A stretch of DNA of 50,631 nucleotides from Pseudonocardia nigra. Its GTDB lineage: Bacteria > Actinomycetota > Actinomycetes > Mycobacteriales > Pseudonocardiaceae. The notes under the pieces were generated by a model. The model saw nothing but the letters and a program-made list of their open reading frames with translations. It searched no databases and was not told the origin of the DNA. Shown here piece by piece: positions 33,835 to 43,567 of this stretch; the stretch's first letter is position 1, and each line of letters starts with the position of its first letter. Made by a program: the position numbers and the translations under genes. The stretch is from assembly GCF_019396355.1 (NCBI RefSeq), contig NZ_JAHKRK010000033.1, positions 1 to 50,631 on the forward strand, read 5' to 3'.

Positions 33835-35136
33835 ATGACCGTCACCCCGGATCGCGTTCATGAGACGCTGCGCCGACACCTGCTGGTGGACGGGTTCGAC
33901 CTCGTGCTGGACACCCGCGCCAGCCGCGGGTCCTGGCTCGTCGACGCCCGCAACGGCACGCGCCACCTCGACCTGTTCAGCTTCTTCGCCTCCGCCCCGC
34001 TGGGCATGAACCATCCGGCGCTGGCCGACGACGCGGCGTTCCGGGCCGAGCTGGGTGAGGTCGCGGTGAACAAGCCGTCGAACTCCGACATCTACACCAC
34101 GCACATGGCCGCGTTCGTGGAGACCTTCGAGCGGGTGCTCGGCGACCCGGCGCTGCCGCACCTGTTCCTCGTCGAGGGCGGGGCGCTCGCGGTGGAGAAC
34201 GCGCTGAAGACGGCGTTCGACTGGAAGCGGCAGCACAACGCCCTGCACGGGCGGCCGGCCGAGCTCGGCACGAAGGTGCTGCACCTGCGCAAGGCGTTCC
34301 ACGGCCGCAGCGGCTACACGCTCTCGCTCACCAACACCGACCCGATCAAGACCGCGCGCTTCCCCACGTTCGACTGGCCGCGCATCGACGTCCCGGCGAT
34401 CCGGTTCCCCCTGGACGCGCACCTGGCCGAGGTGGAGGCCGCGGAGGCCCGCGCGCTGGAGCAGGCCCGCGCCGCGTTCGCCGCGCACCCGCACGACATC
34501 GCGTGCTTCATCGCCGAGCCGATCCAGGGCGAGGGCGGCGACAACCACCTGCGCCCGGAGTTCCTGCAGGCGATGCAAGCGCTGTGCCACTCCCACGACG
34601 CCCTGTTCGTGCTCGACGAGGTGCAGACCGGCTGCGGCATGACCGGCACCGCGTGGGCCTACCAGCAGCTGGGCGTGCAGCCCGACATCGTGGCGTTCGG
34701 CAAGAAGGTGCAGGTCTGCGGGATCATGGCGGGTGGCCGGGTGGACGAGGTGCCCGACAACGTCTTCCGGGTCTCCTCGCGGATCAACTCGACGTGGGGT
34801 GGCGGGCTCACCGACATGGTCCGCTCCCGCCGCTACCTCGAGGTCATCGAGGCCGACGGCCTGATCGAGCGGGCGGGGGTGTTGGGCAAGCGGCTGCTCG
34901 ACGGTCTCGGCGCGGTGCCGGGCATCGACAACGTCCGCGGGCGCGGGCTGTTCGTCGCCTTCGACCTCCCGTCGGCCGTCCACCGGGCCGCCGCGCTGCA
35001 GCGCCTGCACCGCGACGAGCAGGTGCTCGTGCTCGGCGGCGGCGAGCGCTCGATCCGGCTGCGCCCCGCCCTGACCATCGGTGAGGACGAGCTGGACCTG
35101 GCCGTCGCGGCGATCACCCGGGCGGTGGCGGCGTGA
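33835..35136 (+). CDS. lat: L-lysine 6-aminotransferase (Lat)
   Basis: This 433-aa PLP enzyme converts lysine and 2-oxoglutarate to alpha-aminoadipate semialdehyde and glutamate. Class III aminotransferase features: FLVEGGALAVENALKTAFDW, LRKAFHGRSGYTLSLTNTDP, IAEPIQGEGGDNHLRPEF, VLDEVQTGCGMTGTAWAYQQ and the Schiff-base lysine in VAFGKKVQVCG. The G-G-D-N-H and F-G-K-K-V-Q-V segments are typical of Lat. ATG 33835 matches the family start. It overlaps the next gene by GTGA, so the two are translationally coupled. Confidence 0.93.
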   Translation: MTVTPDRVHETLRRHLLVDGFDLVLDTRASRGSWLVDARNGTRHLDLFSFFASAPLGMNHPALADDAAFRAELGEVAVNKPSNSDIYTTHMAAFVETFERVLGDPALPHLFLVEGGALAVENALKTAFDWKRQHNALHGRPAELGTKVLHLRKAFHGRSGYTLSLTNTDPIKTARFPTFDWPRIDVPAIRFPLDAHLAEVEAAEARALEQARAAFAAHPHDIACFIAEPIQGEGGDNHLRPEFLQAMQALCHSHDALFVLDEVQTGCGMTGTAWAYQQLGVQPDIVAFGKKVQVCGIMAGGRVDEVPDNVFRVSSRINSTWGGGLTDMVRSRRYLEVIEADGLIERAGVLGKRLLDGLGAVPGIDNVRGRGLFVAFDLPSAVHRAAALQRLHRDEQVLVLGGGERSIRLRPALTIGEDELDLAVAAITRAVAA

Positions 35137-36686
35137 CCCGGCGGGTCGGCGCGTTCATCGGCGGCAAGTGGCGCGACGACGCGCCCGGCGGCCGGTTCAC
35201 CTCCGTGAACCCGGCGCGCACGGACGAGACGGTGGCGGAGGCGCTGCTCGGCGACGCGGGCACCGTCGTGGAGGCGTGCCGCACCGCGCGCGAGGCCCAG
35301 CGCGAGTGGGCGGCGGTCCCGGCGCCCGTCCGTGGCCGGGTCGTCGAGCAGATCGGGCGCCTCGTCGAGGCCAACAAGGAGGCGCTGGCCGCGCTGGTCA
35401 CGCGCGAGATCGGCAAGCCGATCGCCGAGGCCCGCGGCGAGGTACAGGAGGTCATCGACACCGCGGCGTTCTTCGCGGGCGAGGGCCGCCGGTTGTACGG
35501 CCAGACGGTGCCCAGCGAGATGCCCGACAAGCAGCTGTTCACGTTCCGGGTGCCGGTCGGCGTCGCCACGATCGTGACGGCGGGCAACTTCCCGGTGGCG
35601 GTGCCGTCCTGGTACCTGGTGCCGGCGCTGCTGTGCGGCAACGCCGTCGTCTGGAAGCCCGCCGAGTACACCCCGGCGATCGCGGAGGCCTTCACCGAGC
35701 TGTTCGTGCGCGGCGGGCTGCCCGACGGCGTGCTGAACACCGTGCTCGCCGACGGCCCGGCCACGTTCGACGGGCTCTCCGAGGCGCTCGACGCCGGGCT
35801 CGTCGACAAGATCGGGTTCACCGGGTCGTCGGCGGTCGGCACCCGGATCGGCGAGCTCGCCGGCCGCCACCTGCAGACCCCGTGCCTGGAGCTGGGCGGC
35901 AAGAACCCCCTCGTCGTCATGCCGGACGCCGACCTCGACCTGGCCGTCGAGGGCGCGCTGTTCTCCGGGTTCGGCACGGCCGGGCAGCGCTGCACCTCGC
36001 TGGGGACGACGATCGTCCACGCGTCGGTGCACGGAGAGTTCCTGCGCCGGTTCGACGCCGCCGCCCGCGGAGCGGTGATCGGCGACCCGGCCCGCGAGGA
36101 CGTCCTCTTCGGGCCGATGATCTCGCAGCGCTTCCTGGACGCGTTCGAGCGCCACCTGGACCTCGTGCAGCCCCACCACACGCTGCACGGCTCCACGGGC
36201 ACCGGCCGGATCACGGCGGCGAACCCGCGTGGGGAGTTCACCGGCGACGGGGGGCTCTACGCCCACCCGACGATCGTCGACGGCGTGTGCGCCGAGGACG
36301 CCCTCGCGAACACCGAGACCTTTGGGCCCCTCGTCGGGGTCGCGCGGTTCGAGACGTTCGACGAGGCGGTGGCGCTCGCGAACGGGCACGGGTACGGGCT
36401 GTCCGCGTCGATCTACACCTCCACGCCGGTCCACGCGTTCCGGTTCCGCGAGCGGGTGAGCGCCGGCATGGTCAGCGTGAACAACTCGACGTCGGGCGCG
36501 GAGGCGCACCTGCCGTTCGGCGGCAACGGCCGCTCGGGCAACGGGAGTCGCCAGTCGGGGATCTGGGTGCTGGACCAGTTCACGCGTTGGCAGTCGATGA
36601 ACTGGGACTACGCGGGCAAGCTCCAGAAGGCGCAGATGGACACCGCGCAGCTGCCCGCCGACATCGGGTTCCGCCTCCCCGGCTGA
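35133..36686 (+). CDS. Aldehyde dehydrogenase, likely alpha-aminoadipate semialdehyde dehydrogenase
   Basis: This 517-aa ALDH has IVTAGNFPVAVPSWYLVPAL, VVWKPAEYTP, KIGFTGSSAVGTRIGELAGR, the catalytic Glu in LELGGKNPLVV, catalytic Cys in GTAGQRCTSLGT, and the C-terminal NTETFGPLVGVARF and FGGNGRSGNG. The coupled lat gene makes alpha-aminoadipate semialdehyde, in balance with piperideine-6-carboxylate, so this enzyme probably oxidises it to alpha-aminoadipate, a step used in lysine breakdown and in cephamycin precursor supply. Substrate is inferred from context. A perfect hairpin follows 50 bases after the stop. Confidence 0.87.
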   Translation: MTRRVGAFIGGKWRDDAPGGRFTSVNPARTDETVAEALLGDAGTVVEACRTAREAQREWAAVPAPVRGRVVEQIGRLVEANKEALAALVTREIGKPIAEARGEVQEVIDTAAFFAGEGRRLYGQTVPSEMPDKQLFTFRVPVGVATIVTAGNFPVAVPSWYLVPALLCGNAVVWKPAEYTPAIAEAFTELFVRGGLPDGVLNTVLADGPATFDGLSEALDAGLVDKIGFTGSSAVGTRIGELAGRHLQTPCLELGGKNPLVVMPDADLDLAVEGALFSGFGTAGQRCTSLGTTIVHASVHGEFLRRFDAAARGAVIGDPAREDVLFGPMISQRFLDAFERHLDLVQPHHTLHGSTGTGRITAANPRGEFTGDGGLYAHPTIVDGVCAEDALANTETFGPLVGVARFETFDEAVALANGHGYGLSASIYTSTPVHAFRFRERVSAGMVSVNNSTSGAEAHLPFGGNGRSGNGSRQSGIWVLDQFTRWQSMNWDYAGKLQKAQMDTAQLPADIGFRLPG

Positions 36687-36736
36687 AAGTTCTTCGCCGG
36701 GTGGTGTCGTTAACGCGTGAGCGGGTCCGACCTGCC

Positions 36737-36775
36737 TGCGAGCGCCCGGGAGGAACGGCCTCCCGGGCGCTCGCA
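36737..36775 (+). terminator. Perfect 17-bp hairpin after the aldehyde dehydrogenase gene
   Basis: The arms TGCGAGCGCCCGGGAGG (36737-36753) and its complement (36759-36775) enclose the loop AACGG. It probably ends the lat operon. It also sits directly before the ribosome binding site GGAGGA of the DHFR-like relic, so it may affect that gene as well. Confidence 0.72.
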
Positions 36776-36788
36776 GAGGAGGAACGCC

Positions 36789-37171
36789 ATGCGCAACGTC
36801 ATCCACTTCGTCCACACGTCGGTCGACGGCCACATCGACGGCCCGAACGGCGAGTTCGACTGGCCGGTGATGAAGGCGGACCTCTCGGACTACTCCCACG
36901 CGCTGACCGACCGCGCCGACACCATCCTGTACGGGCGCGTGGTGTGGGCCCCGGCAAGGACCTCCTGCTGATGGGCGGTTCCCGCCTCCCGGCCACCCTC
37001 ACGGGGCTCGGCTTGATCGACGAGTGGCACATCGTCGTGCACCCGGTCGTCCTGGGCGGGGGGAAGCCGCTGTTCCGCAGCCCGCAGGAGCGGATCGGCA
37101 TGGAGCTGGTCGAGTCGCGGGCCTTCGACGGAGGCAGCGTGCTCCTGCGCTACCGGCGCCGCCCCGCCTGA
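36789..37171 (+). pseudogene. Dihydrofolate reductase-like (RibD C-terminal) protein with internal deletion
   Basis: ATG 36789 follows GGAGGA and gives MRNVIHFVHTSVDGHIDGPN then GEFDWPVMKADL and RADTILYGRVVW, the first half of a DHFR/RibD-C protein. At about 36945-36955 the family match moves to another frame, GKDLLLMGGSRLPATLTGLG, LIDEWHIVVHPVVLGGGKPL, ending VLLRYRRRPA at 37171. About 55-60 central residues are missing and the frame changes, so the first frame ends a few residues on (VVWAPARTSC). The product would lack half the fold. Confidence 0.8.
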
Positions 37172-37185
37172 CGGGGGCGGCGCGC

Positions 37186-37521
37186 TCAGCCGTCGAGCTC
37201 GGTGACGGTGCACGCCGTGCCGTAGGCGCACACCTCGCTCCAGGTGTCGCCCATCTCCGTGGTGTCGAAGCGCATGGCGACCACCGCGTTGGCGCCGAGC
37301 GCCTCGGCCGCCCGGCTGAGCCGGTCGACCGCCTCCCAGCGGCTCGCCTCGAGGTTCTTGGTCATCCCCCGCAGCTCGCCGCCGGCCAGCGACTTGAAGG
37401 CGGCACCGAGCTGCGACCCGATGTGGCGGGACCGGACGGTCAGCCCGAACACCTCGCCGTGGACCTTGTCGATGCGGTACCCGGGCAGGTCGTTCATCGT
37501 GGAGATCAGCACGACGTCCAC
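37186..37521 (-). CDS. YbjQ/UPF0145 family protein
   Basis: This 111-aa protein matches YbjQ: STMNDLPGYRIDKVHGEVFG, TVRSRHIGSQLGAAFKSLAG, GELRGMTKNLEASR, and ALGANAVVAMRFDTTEMGDT. The family forms small oligomeric rings and is annotated as heavy-metal binding, with no firm function. GTG 37521 is the longest start; a later methionine (MNDLPG) is possible. It lies 15 bases after the DHFR relic end, in convergent orientation. Confidence 0.85.
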   Translation of the reverse strand: MDVVLISTMNDLPGYRIDKVHGEVFGLTVRSRHIGSQLGAAFKSLAGGELRGMTKNLEASRWEAVDRLSRAAEALGANAVVAMRFDTTEMGDTWSEVCAYGTACTVTELDG

Positions 37522-37545
37522 TCTGCCCGGGCACGGCGATCGGCG

Positions 37546-37977
37546 TCAGGGCCGCGACACGAGCGTTTTCTGGCGGGCCACCACCCACCACCGCCCGCCC
37601 TCGCGGACGAGCACGTACAGCGCGCTCATCGCGTGCCCGACGTCCGCCGGCTCGCCCGCCTCGTCGAGCGCCTGGGCGTGCTTGTGCGCCACCGCGACGT
37701 CCGGGCGCACGAACTGCACGTCGGCGAGCTCGTAGCGGGCGCGTTGCCCGCGCAGCGGCCCGGCGAGCGCCGTGCGGCTGAACGCGAGCAACGCGTCGCG
37801 CCCGTCGAGCTGCGCACCCGAGACGGCGACCGCCGTGGCGTTCTGGGTGAAGTGCTCCACGAGCAGCTCGGCGTCGCCGGTGTTGAAGCCCTTCTCGATG
37901 TCGGCGATCACGCGGCGGATCGCCTCGACGTCGGCGGCGTGGTCGGTGGAGGTGTCCTCGATGCGGGGCGCTGTCAT
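37546..37977 (-). CDS. SnoaL/DUF4440-like protein (SgcJ/EcaC type)
   Basis: This 143-aa cone-shaped barrel protein of the NTF2-like superfamily shows DVEAIRRVIADIEKGFNTGD, AELLVEHFTQNATAVAVSGA, QLDGRDALLAFSRTALAG and GRWWVVARQKTLV. Such proteins range from isomerases or hydrolases to binding proteins; no catalytic pair is clear. It lies between rnj and ybjQ on the same strand. ATG 37977 has GAGGT immediately upstream. Confidence 0.82.
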   Translation of the reverse strand: MTAPRIEDTSTDHAADVEAIRRVIADIEKGFNTGDAELLVEHFTQNATAVAVSGAQLDGRDALLAFSRTALAGPLRGQRARYELADVQFVRPDVAVAHKHAQALDEAGEPADVGHAMSALYVLVREGGRWWVVARQKTLVSRP

Positions 37978-38004
37978 ACCTCGACCCGGCTTCAGGTCAA
38001 GGAG

Positions 38005-39795
38005 TCAGACCGCGATCACCGTGGGCACGATCATCGGGCGGCGCCGGTAGGTCTCGCCCACCCACTTCCCCACCACGCGGCGCACCGACTGCGCGATCCG
38101 GTGCGTGTCGGTGATGCCCTCGGCCTCCGTGCGCGAGAGCTCGTCCTCCACCAGCGGGAGCACCGCGTCGAGCGCCTTGGGGTCGTCGGAGAACCCGCGG
38201 CCCGACAGCGTGGGACGCGACATGGCGCGCCCGGTGTGCGTGTCGACGGCCACCGTGATCGAGATGAACCCGCCCTCGCCGAGCACGAGCCGGTCGCCGA
38301 GGGTGCTCTCGCCGATGTCGCCGACCGCGAGCCCGTCGACGTACACCCGCCCCACCTCGACGCGACCGCTGATCGACGCCCGGCCGTCGACGAGGTCGAC
38401 GACGACGCCGTCCTCGGCCAGCACGACCGCGTCCTCCGGCACCCCGGTCTGCACGGCGAGCGCCGCGTTGGACCGCAGGTGCCGCCACTCGCCGTGCACC
38501 GGCATGACGTTGCTCGGGCGCACGGCGTTGTAGAGGAACAGCAGCTCCCCGGCAGGCGAGTGCCCGGACACGTGCACCTTCGCGGTGCCCTGGTGCACGA
38601 CGGACGCGCCGAGCCGGGTGAGCCCGTTGATCACGGCGAAGACGGCGGTCTCGTTGCCCGGGATCAGCGAGCTGGCCAGGATGATCGTGTCCTCGGCCTG
38701 GATCCGGACCGAGCGGTGGTCGCCGCGGGCCATCCGGGCCAGCGCCGACAGCGGCTCGCCCTGCGAGCCTGTGGAGACGAGGACGAGCTCGTCGTCGGGC
38801 AGCTCCATGGCCTCGTCGAGCTCCACCAGCAGCCCGTCGGGCACGGTGAGGAAGCCCAGCTCGGCGGCCAGGCCCATGTTGCGGACCATGGACCGGCCGA
38901 CGAGGCACACCTTGCGGCCGTGCGCGGCCGCGGCGTCGAGCACCTGCTGCACCCGGTGCACGTGGCTGGCGAAGCAGGCCACGATGATCCGCGCCGGTGA
39001 GCGGTGGAACACCCCGTCGAGCACCGGGCCGATCTCGCGTTCGGCGACGACGAAGCCGGGCACGTCGGCGTTCGTGGAGTCGACCAGTGCCAGGTCGACG
39101 CCCTCGTCGCCGAGCCGGGAGAACCCGGCGAGGTCGGTGAGCCGCCCGTCGAGCGGGAGCTGGTCGAGCTTGATGTCGCCGGTGTGCAGCACCAGGCCCG
39201 CCGGGGTGCGGATGGCCACGGCCAGCGCGTCCGGGATGGAGTGGTTGACCGCGAAGTACTCGCAGGAGAAGGCGCCGTGCTGCAGGGTGGTGCCCTCCTT
39301 CACCTCGAGCAGGTGCGGGGTGAGCCGGTGCTCCTTGCACTTGGCGGCGACCAGCGCGAGCGTGAACCGCGACCCGACGATCGGCAGGTCGGGGCGCAGC
39401 CGGAGCAGGAACGGCACGGCGCCGATGTGGTCCTCGTGGCCGTGGGTGAGCACGAGCGCGTCGATGTCGTCGAGGCGGTGCTCGATGGCGCGGAAGTCGG
39501 GCAGGATCAGGTCGACGCCCGGGGAGTCCTCCGCCGGGAACAGCACGCCGCAGTCGACGACGAGCAGCCGGCCGTCGTACTCGAACACGGTCATGTTGCG
39601 GCCGATCTCGCCGATGCCGCCCAGCGCCACCACGCGCAGCCCGCCCTCCGGGAGCGGCGGGGGCGGGCCGGCCGGCAGCTCGGCGCGGTTGACCTCCTCG
39701 GGCGGGGCCGGGGCGGGACGCTGCTGGCCGCGCCGCGGCGGCCGGGAACGGCGGTCGGACCGGGAACGGTCGGACCGTGCGGGTGGGCGACTCAA
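38005..39795 (-). CDS. rnj: Ribonuclease J
   Basis: This 596-aa 5'-3' exonuclease/endonuclease takes part in RNA maturation and decay. Its metallo-beta-lactamase core has VALGGIGEIGRNMTVFEYDG, LVLTHGHEDHIGAVPFLLR with the HxHxDH zinc motif, VHTGDIKLDQLPLDGRLTDL and the beta-CASP region. HVSGHSPAGELLFLYNAVRP and MPVHGEWRHL mark the conserved C-side. The first 55 residues are an Arg/Pro-rich extension. The start is a TTG at 39795, supported by GAGGA about 10 bases upstream. dapA lies upstream on the same strand, an arrangement shared with M. tuberculosis. Confidence 0.95.
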   Translation of the reverse strand: MSRPPARSDRSRSDRRSRPPRRGQQRPAPAPPEEVNRAELPAGPPPPLPEGGLRVVALGGIGEIGRNMTVFEYDGRLLVVDCGVLFPAEDSPGVDLILPDFRAIEHRLDDIDALVLTHGHEDHIGAVPFLLRLRPDLPIVGSRFTLALVAAKCKEHRLTPHLLEVKEGTTLQHGAFSCEYFAVNHSIPDALAVAIRTPAGLVLHTGDIKLDQLPLDGRLTDLAGFSRLGDEGVDLALVDSTNADVPGFVVAEREIGPVLDGVFHRSPARIIVACFASHVHRVQQVLDAAAAHGRKVCLVGRSMVRNMGLAAELGFLTVPDGLLVELDEAMELPDDELVLVSTGSQGEPLSALARMARGDHRSVRIQAEDTIILASSLIPGNETAVFAVINGLTRLGASVVHQGTAKVHVSGHSPAGELLFLYNAVRPSNVMPVHGEWRHLRSNAALAVQTGVPEDAVVLAEDGVVVDLVDGRASISGRVEVGRVYVDGLAVGDIGESTLGDRLVLGEGGFISITVAVDTHTGRAMSRPTLSGRGFSDDPKALDAVLPLVEDELSRTEAEGITDTHRIAQSVRRVVGKWVGETYRRRPMIVPTVIAV

Positions 39796-39891
39796 CGGAA
39801 GTTCCTCGCAGTGCTGGGGGAAGCGGCGCCTGGAGCGCCTGGGGTCGGGGTCGCGCTCCTCAGGCGAGCGCGGGACGTGAGATGCGCCTGG

Positions 39892-41163
<1,272 letters not shown>

Positions 41164-41790
41164 TCAGGTTGCCCCGGCCAGCCGCCGGATCAGCGCGAGC
41201 GACTCGGCCGGGCTCAGCGCACCGGACTGCAGCCGCCCGAACGCGAGTCTAGCCCGCTCGGCGTCGCGCTCCTTGTCCAGGACGAGAGCGCCGAGGGCGT
41301 GCTCGACGTAGGCCATGTCCGGTTCACCGAGGTCGCCGAAGTGCAGCACGACGAGCCCGGACGCGAGCGCTTCGTGCGCCCCCGCGGCGATCGGAAGCAC
41401 CTGCAGGGTCACGGTGTCCCATGTCGCCGCGACGGCCAGGTGCTGCAGCTGGGTGTGCAGGACGTCGGACCCACCGACGGGTCGGTGCAGCACCGACTCG
41501 TCGATCACGGCCGCCAGCTGCAGCGGATCGTCGGGCGAGGTCAACCGCTCCTGGCGGATCATGCGTACCGTGACCTCGTTGTCCAGCTGCTCGGCCGTGC
41601 GGCTCAGCGGCACCGCCGTGAAGAGGGCCCGGGCGTAGTCGGCGGTCTGCAGCAGGCCGGGGACGTAGCCGAGGGTGAACACCTGGACGCGGGTTGCCTC
41701 GGTCTCGTAGCCGACGTAGAACGCGTGCTCGCCCAGCCCGTAGGCCTGCCACCAGCCCTTCTGCCGGGCCGCCCTGGTGAGCCGATCCGT
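41164..41790 (-). pseudogene. XRE/DUF5753 regulator, helix-turn-helix domain deleted
   Basis: The DUF5753 part is complete: DRLTRAARQKGWWQAYGLGE, HAFYVGYETEATRVQVFTLG, YVPGLLQTADYARALFTAV, ending LALIRRLAGAT. About 90 N-terminal residues with the XRE helix-turn-helix are missing. In that frame a stop (TGA, 41800-41802) precedes the homologous part, and the first usable start is GTG 41682, so any product lacks DNA binding. The downstream DUF397 gene is intact. The break lies about 90 bases from the thyX stop. Confidence 0.78.
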
Positions 41791-41883
41791 TCCGAATTGT
41801 CACGCCCACTCTCCGCTTCCGGTCGAGTGCTCAGCGTGGCAGGTGGAACGGCGAACCTGGGAATCCCACGTCCTGGCGGGCGG

Positions 41884-42636
41884 TCAGCCCTCCGTGACGA
41901 ACGGGCTGGACGCGATCTCGGTGCCGTCCTCGAGAGCGGCGATCTCGAAGTCGCCGAACACGTTCGGCACCTCGCGCTGCAGCTGGCGCAGGCACTCCAC
42001 GGCCAGCTGGCGGATCTCGACGTCGGCGTGCTCGGTGGCGCGCATTCCGATGAAGTGCCGCCAGGCGCGGTAGTTGCCGGTGACGACGATCCGCGTCTCG
42101 GTGGCGTTCGGGAGGATCGCGCGCGCCGCCTGCCGGGCCTGCTTGCGCCGCAGGGTGGCGTTGGGGACGTCGGCGAACTTCTTCTCCAGCCCCTCCAGCA
42201 GCTCCTCGTAGGCCTTCACCGACGCCTTGGCGGCCTCGGCGAACAGGGCGTGCAGCTCCGGGTCGGCCGCGACGACGTCGGGCTCGACCATCGCCGCGTC
42301 GCGCTCCGGGACGTAGCGCTGTGACAGCTGGCTGTAGGAGAAGTGCCGGTGCCGGATCAGCTCGTGGGTGAGCGACCGCGAGATGCCGGTGAGGTAGAAG
42401 CTCACGGATCCGTGCTCGAGCACCGACAGGTGCCCGACCTCGAGGATGTGGCGCAGGTAGCCGGCGTTGGTGGCGGTGCGCGGGTTCGGCTTGCTCCAGG
42501 ACTGGTAGCAGGCGCGACCGGCGAACTCGGCGAGCGCCTGGCCGCCGTCGGCGTCGGTGCTCCACGGCACGTCCGCTGGCACGACGAACTCGGTCTTGGC
42601 GACGAGCTGGACCCTCATCGGCACGATCTCCGGCAT
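41884..42636 (-). CDS. thyX: Flavin-dependent thymidylate synthase ThyX
   Basis: This 250-aa FAD enzyme makes dTMP using methylenetetrahydrofolate and NADPH. The signature is [19 protein letters not shown], and the N-terminus [17 protein letters not shown] and [51 protein letters not shown] are family-typical. ATG 42636 follows a leaderless-type TAGGCT with seven-base spacing; a later ATG at 42618 is less likely. The dapA-thyX linkage matches the mycobacterial order. The upstream neighbour is a truncated HxlR gene whose end overlaps the promoter. Confidence 0.95.
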   Translation of the reverse strand: MPEIVPMRVQLVAKTEFVVPADVPWSTDADGGQALAEFAGRACYQSWSKPNPRTATNAGYLRHILEVGHLSVLEHGSVSFYLTGISRSLTHELIRHRHFSYSQLSQRYVPERDAAMVEPDVVAADPELHALFAEAAKASVKAYEELLEGLEKKFADVPNATLRRKQARQAARAILPNATETRIVVTGNYRAWRHFIGMRATEHADVEIRQLAVECLRQLQREVPNVFGDFEIAALEDGTEIASSPFVTEG

Positions 42637-42643
42637 GTCCCAG

Positions 42644-42649
42644 AGCCTA
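42644..42649 (-). promoter_or_regulatory. -10 element of a leaderless thyX promoter
   Basis: The minus-strand hexamer TAGGCT fits TANNNT and is followed by seven bases and the ATG. It overlaps the stop codon of the HxlR relic (42647-42649). Confidence 0.55.
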
Positions 42650-42890
42650 GAACGCCGGGACTGGATCACCGTCGCCAGGCATGAGCCGCCGCCGGTGGGC
42701 CTCGCGGGCCTCCGCCGGCTCGGCCAGGTGCGCCCTGGTCCATGCGCACTGTGCGGCGAGCGGCTCCAGCAGCGTGCGGCCGAGCGCGGTGAGCTCGTAC
42801 TCGACGTGCGGCGGGATCTCGGCGTGCACGGTGCGCGTGAGCATCCCGTCGCGCTCCATCGCGCGCAGCGACGCGGTGATCACCTTGTGA
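42647..42890 (-). pseudogene. HxlR-family regulator, N-terminus deleted
   Basis: About 80 C-terminal residues of an HxlR regulator remain: [58 protein letters not shown]. The first 45-55 residues, with the start of the winged helix, are missing: homology stops at about 42890, where an oxidoreductase begins on the plus strand. A product could only begin at an internal ATG, without a complete DNA-binding domain. It matches the half-lost divergent pairs at 2045 and 30385. Confidence 0.72.
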
Positions 42891-43519
42891 TCTTCGGCGC
42901 GGGCGGACGCGCGGGCAGGCGGACGGTGACCGAGGCGGTGCGCCGCGGGCACCAGGTCACGGCGGTCGTGCGCGACCCGGCGCGGCATCCGGACCTCGCC
43001 GCCGACGGCGTCACCGTCGTCGCCGGTGACGCCACGGTGGCCGAGAGCGTGGCCGCGGCAGCGGCGCGGCAGGACGCCGCGATCAGTGCCGTCGCGCGCA
43101 CCGACGTGCCGGCGCGCGAGTTCTTCGTCACCGCGGCCCGGGCGCTCGTCGACGGCCTGGGCCGAGCGGATGTGCGGCGGCTGGTGCTCGTCGGCGTGGG
43201 CACCACGCTCGGGGCCGCGCCGGGGATGGCCGTGCACGACGCCCCGGAGTTCCCGGCGGAGTACCGGGCGTTCTCCGTGGGCCACGGGGCCGAGCTGGAG
43301 GTGCTGCGCGACAGCATCCTCGACTGGTTGGTGCTCGCCCCGCCGCCCGAGGTCCTCGACGACGGGGCGCCGCGCACCGGCCGGTACCGGCTGGGCGACC
43401 ACCGCGTACTGCCCCCCGAGGTCCCACCGCGGACGTTCCCCTACGCCGATCTCGCCGTCGCGCTCGTCGACGAGATCGAGACCCCGGAGCACCACCGGGA
43501 GCTCGTCGCCGTCGGATGA
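42887..43519 (+). CDS. NAD(P)-binding (NmrA-like) oxidoreductase, start at a deletion junction
   Basis: This 210-aa Rossmann protein begins almost at its glycine motif, VIFGAGGRAGRRTVTEAVRR, then GHQVTAVVRDP, VVAGDATVAESVAAAAARQD and VRRLVLVGVGTTLGAAPGM. It resembles NAD(P)H-binding atypical SDRs. The natural start should be two to four residues earlier, so GTG 42887 is likely used but may not be the original start. It has lost the space to its divergent regulator HxlR (42647-42890, overlapping), so its own promoter is probably gone. Substrate is unknown. Confidence 0.75.
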   Translation: MIFGAGGRAGRRTVTEAVRRGHQVTAVVRDPARHPDLAADGVTVVAGDATVAESVAAAAARQDAAISAVARTDVPAREFFVTAARALVDGLGRADVRRLVLVGVGTTLGAAPGMAVHDAPEFPAEYRAFSVGHGAELEVLRDSILDWLVLAPPPEVLDDGAPRTGRYRLGDHRVLPPEVPPRTFPYADLAVALVDEIETPEHHRELVAVG

Positions 43520-43567
43520 CACCACGAGATGCTTGACTGACGTCACGAATGACGCCACAGTGATGCC

